From positions 1 to 13,046 of the forward strand of contig JAWOGF010000077.1 of assembly GCA_046497075.1 (NCBI GenBank): a stretch of DNA of 13,046 bases, written 5' to 3'. The notes under the pieces are model-generated. The model searched no databases, was not told where the DNA came from, and saw only the letters and a program-made list of their open reading frames with translations. Shown in pieces: positions 12,901 to 13,046 of the stretch (position 1 is the stretch's first letter; each line of letters starts with the position of its first letter). Source of the DNA: Saliniplasma sp046497075. GTDB lineage: Archaea; Thermoplasmatota; Thermoplasmata; Halarchaeoplasmatales; Halarchaeoplasmataceae. The position numbers and the translations under genes are program-made.

Positions 12901-13026
12901 AAACACTTACTAGATGACATATTAGCGGCTAGAAATTACGTAGAACATGAAGGTATAACTCCTTTCGACACGGTCTATCTAGTAAAAGCAGGGGAGGATT
13001 TCGGTAAAATGAATCCTTTCAAATGA
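12901..13026 (+). pseudogene. Start-less coding remnant, possibly the 3' end of a PIN-domain gene
   Basis: An open frame ends with TGA at 13024-13026. Its only upstream start codon is inside the second pilin gene, on the wrong side of that gene's terminator, so it is not credible as an intact gene. The last 42 codons still look protein-like: LAARNYVEHEGITPFDTVYLVKAGEDFG. The pattern A-x(n)-GITPFD-x(2)-xLVKA resembles the C-terminal part of archaeal PIN-domain toxins, where the Asp after PF is a metal ligand. The usual strand after it seems to be missing or shortened. It may be a decayed toxin-antitoxin remnant; a chance frame is possible. Confidence 0.3.
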
Positions 13027-13046
13027 ATTCAGTCCTTACATCGATC

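Noticed and set aside
12814..13026. 70-aa gene overlapping the end of the second pilin
   Set aside because: Its only start is inside the pilin frame, before that gene's terminator, and its first 25 codons are simply pilin and terminator sequence in another frame. Only the last part looks protein-like, and it is reported as a remnant.

Overview
This window looks like chromosomal DNA from a euryarchaeal-grade archaeon, most plausibly a sediment-type Thermoplasmatota such as the MBG-D / Thermoprofundales group. The evidence is archaeal: TATA boxes about 26 bp before predicted transcript starts, some nearly leaderless genes next to genes with strong GGAGG-type Shine-Dalgarno sequences, oligo-T terminators without hairpins, and type IV pilins with the archaeal AVSPVIATILM signature. 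A secreted gingipain-like (C25) protease fits the published protein-degrading picture of MBG-D, but the phylum assignment is inference and no rRNA gene is present to confirm it. GC content is moderate, by eye in the low to mid 40s percent.

Layout. (1) 1-2748: the 3' part of a large secreted multidomain C25 protease, cut by the window start. (2) 2836-4365: a MscS-type mechanosensitive channel with a secreted ectodomain, on its own near-leaderless promoter. (3) 4417-6391: a tight three-gene operon of inositol-monophosphatase-family phosphatase, NAD kinase and JAMM/MPN metalloprotease, all with overlapping ends. (4) 6383-10035, minus strand: a compact operon of phosphoglucosamine mutase (GlmM type), sugar-1-phosphate nucleotidylyltransferase/acetyltransferase (GlmU type) and a GT4 glycosyltransferase. 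These would make UDP-GlcNAc-type sugar nucleotides and use them on a surface glycoconjugate. (5) 10172-11517: a KaiC-like ATPase and an overlapping paralogue that has lost its P-loop. (6) 11668-12848: two tandem archaeal type IV pilin genes, each with its own promoter. (7) 12849-13046: a terminator and a short start-less coding remnant.

How they fit together. The KaiC-like pair and the first pilin share a detailed promoter layout, TTTTGT-N7/8-ACAAAA-N5-AAATAAAT, with identical spacing from the right arm to the TATA element. This suggests one regulator controls both. Both pilin mRNAs are predicted to begin at a small 6-bp, 5-nt-loop hairpin that abuts the Shine-Dalgarno sequence. Its stem differs between the two genes by two compensatory base-pair changes, so the structure rather than the sequence appears to be conserved. 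The most novel-looking candidate system here is therefore a pilus module made of an active/inactive KaiC-like pair, a shared operator and a structured pilin leader. The glycosylation operon lies divergently beside it and could decorate the pili or the S-layer. All functional links between modules are inference from position.
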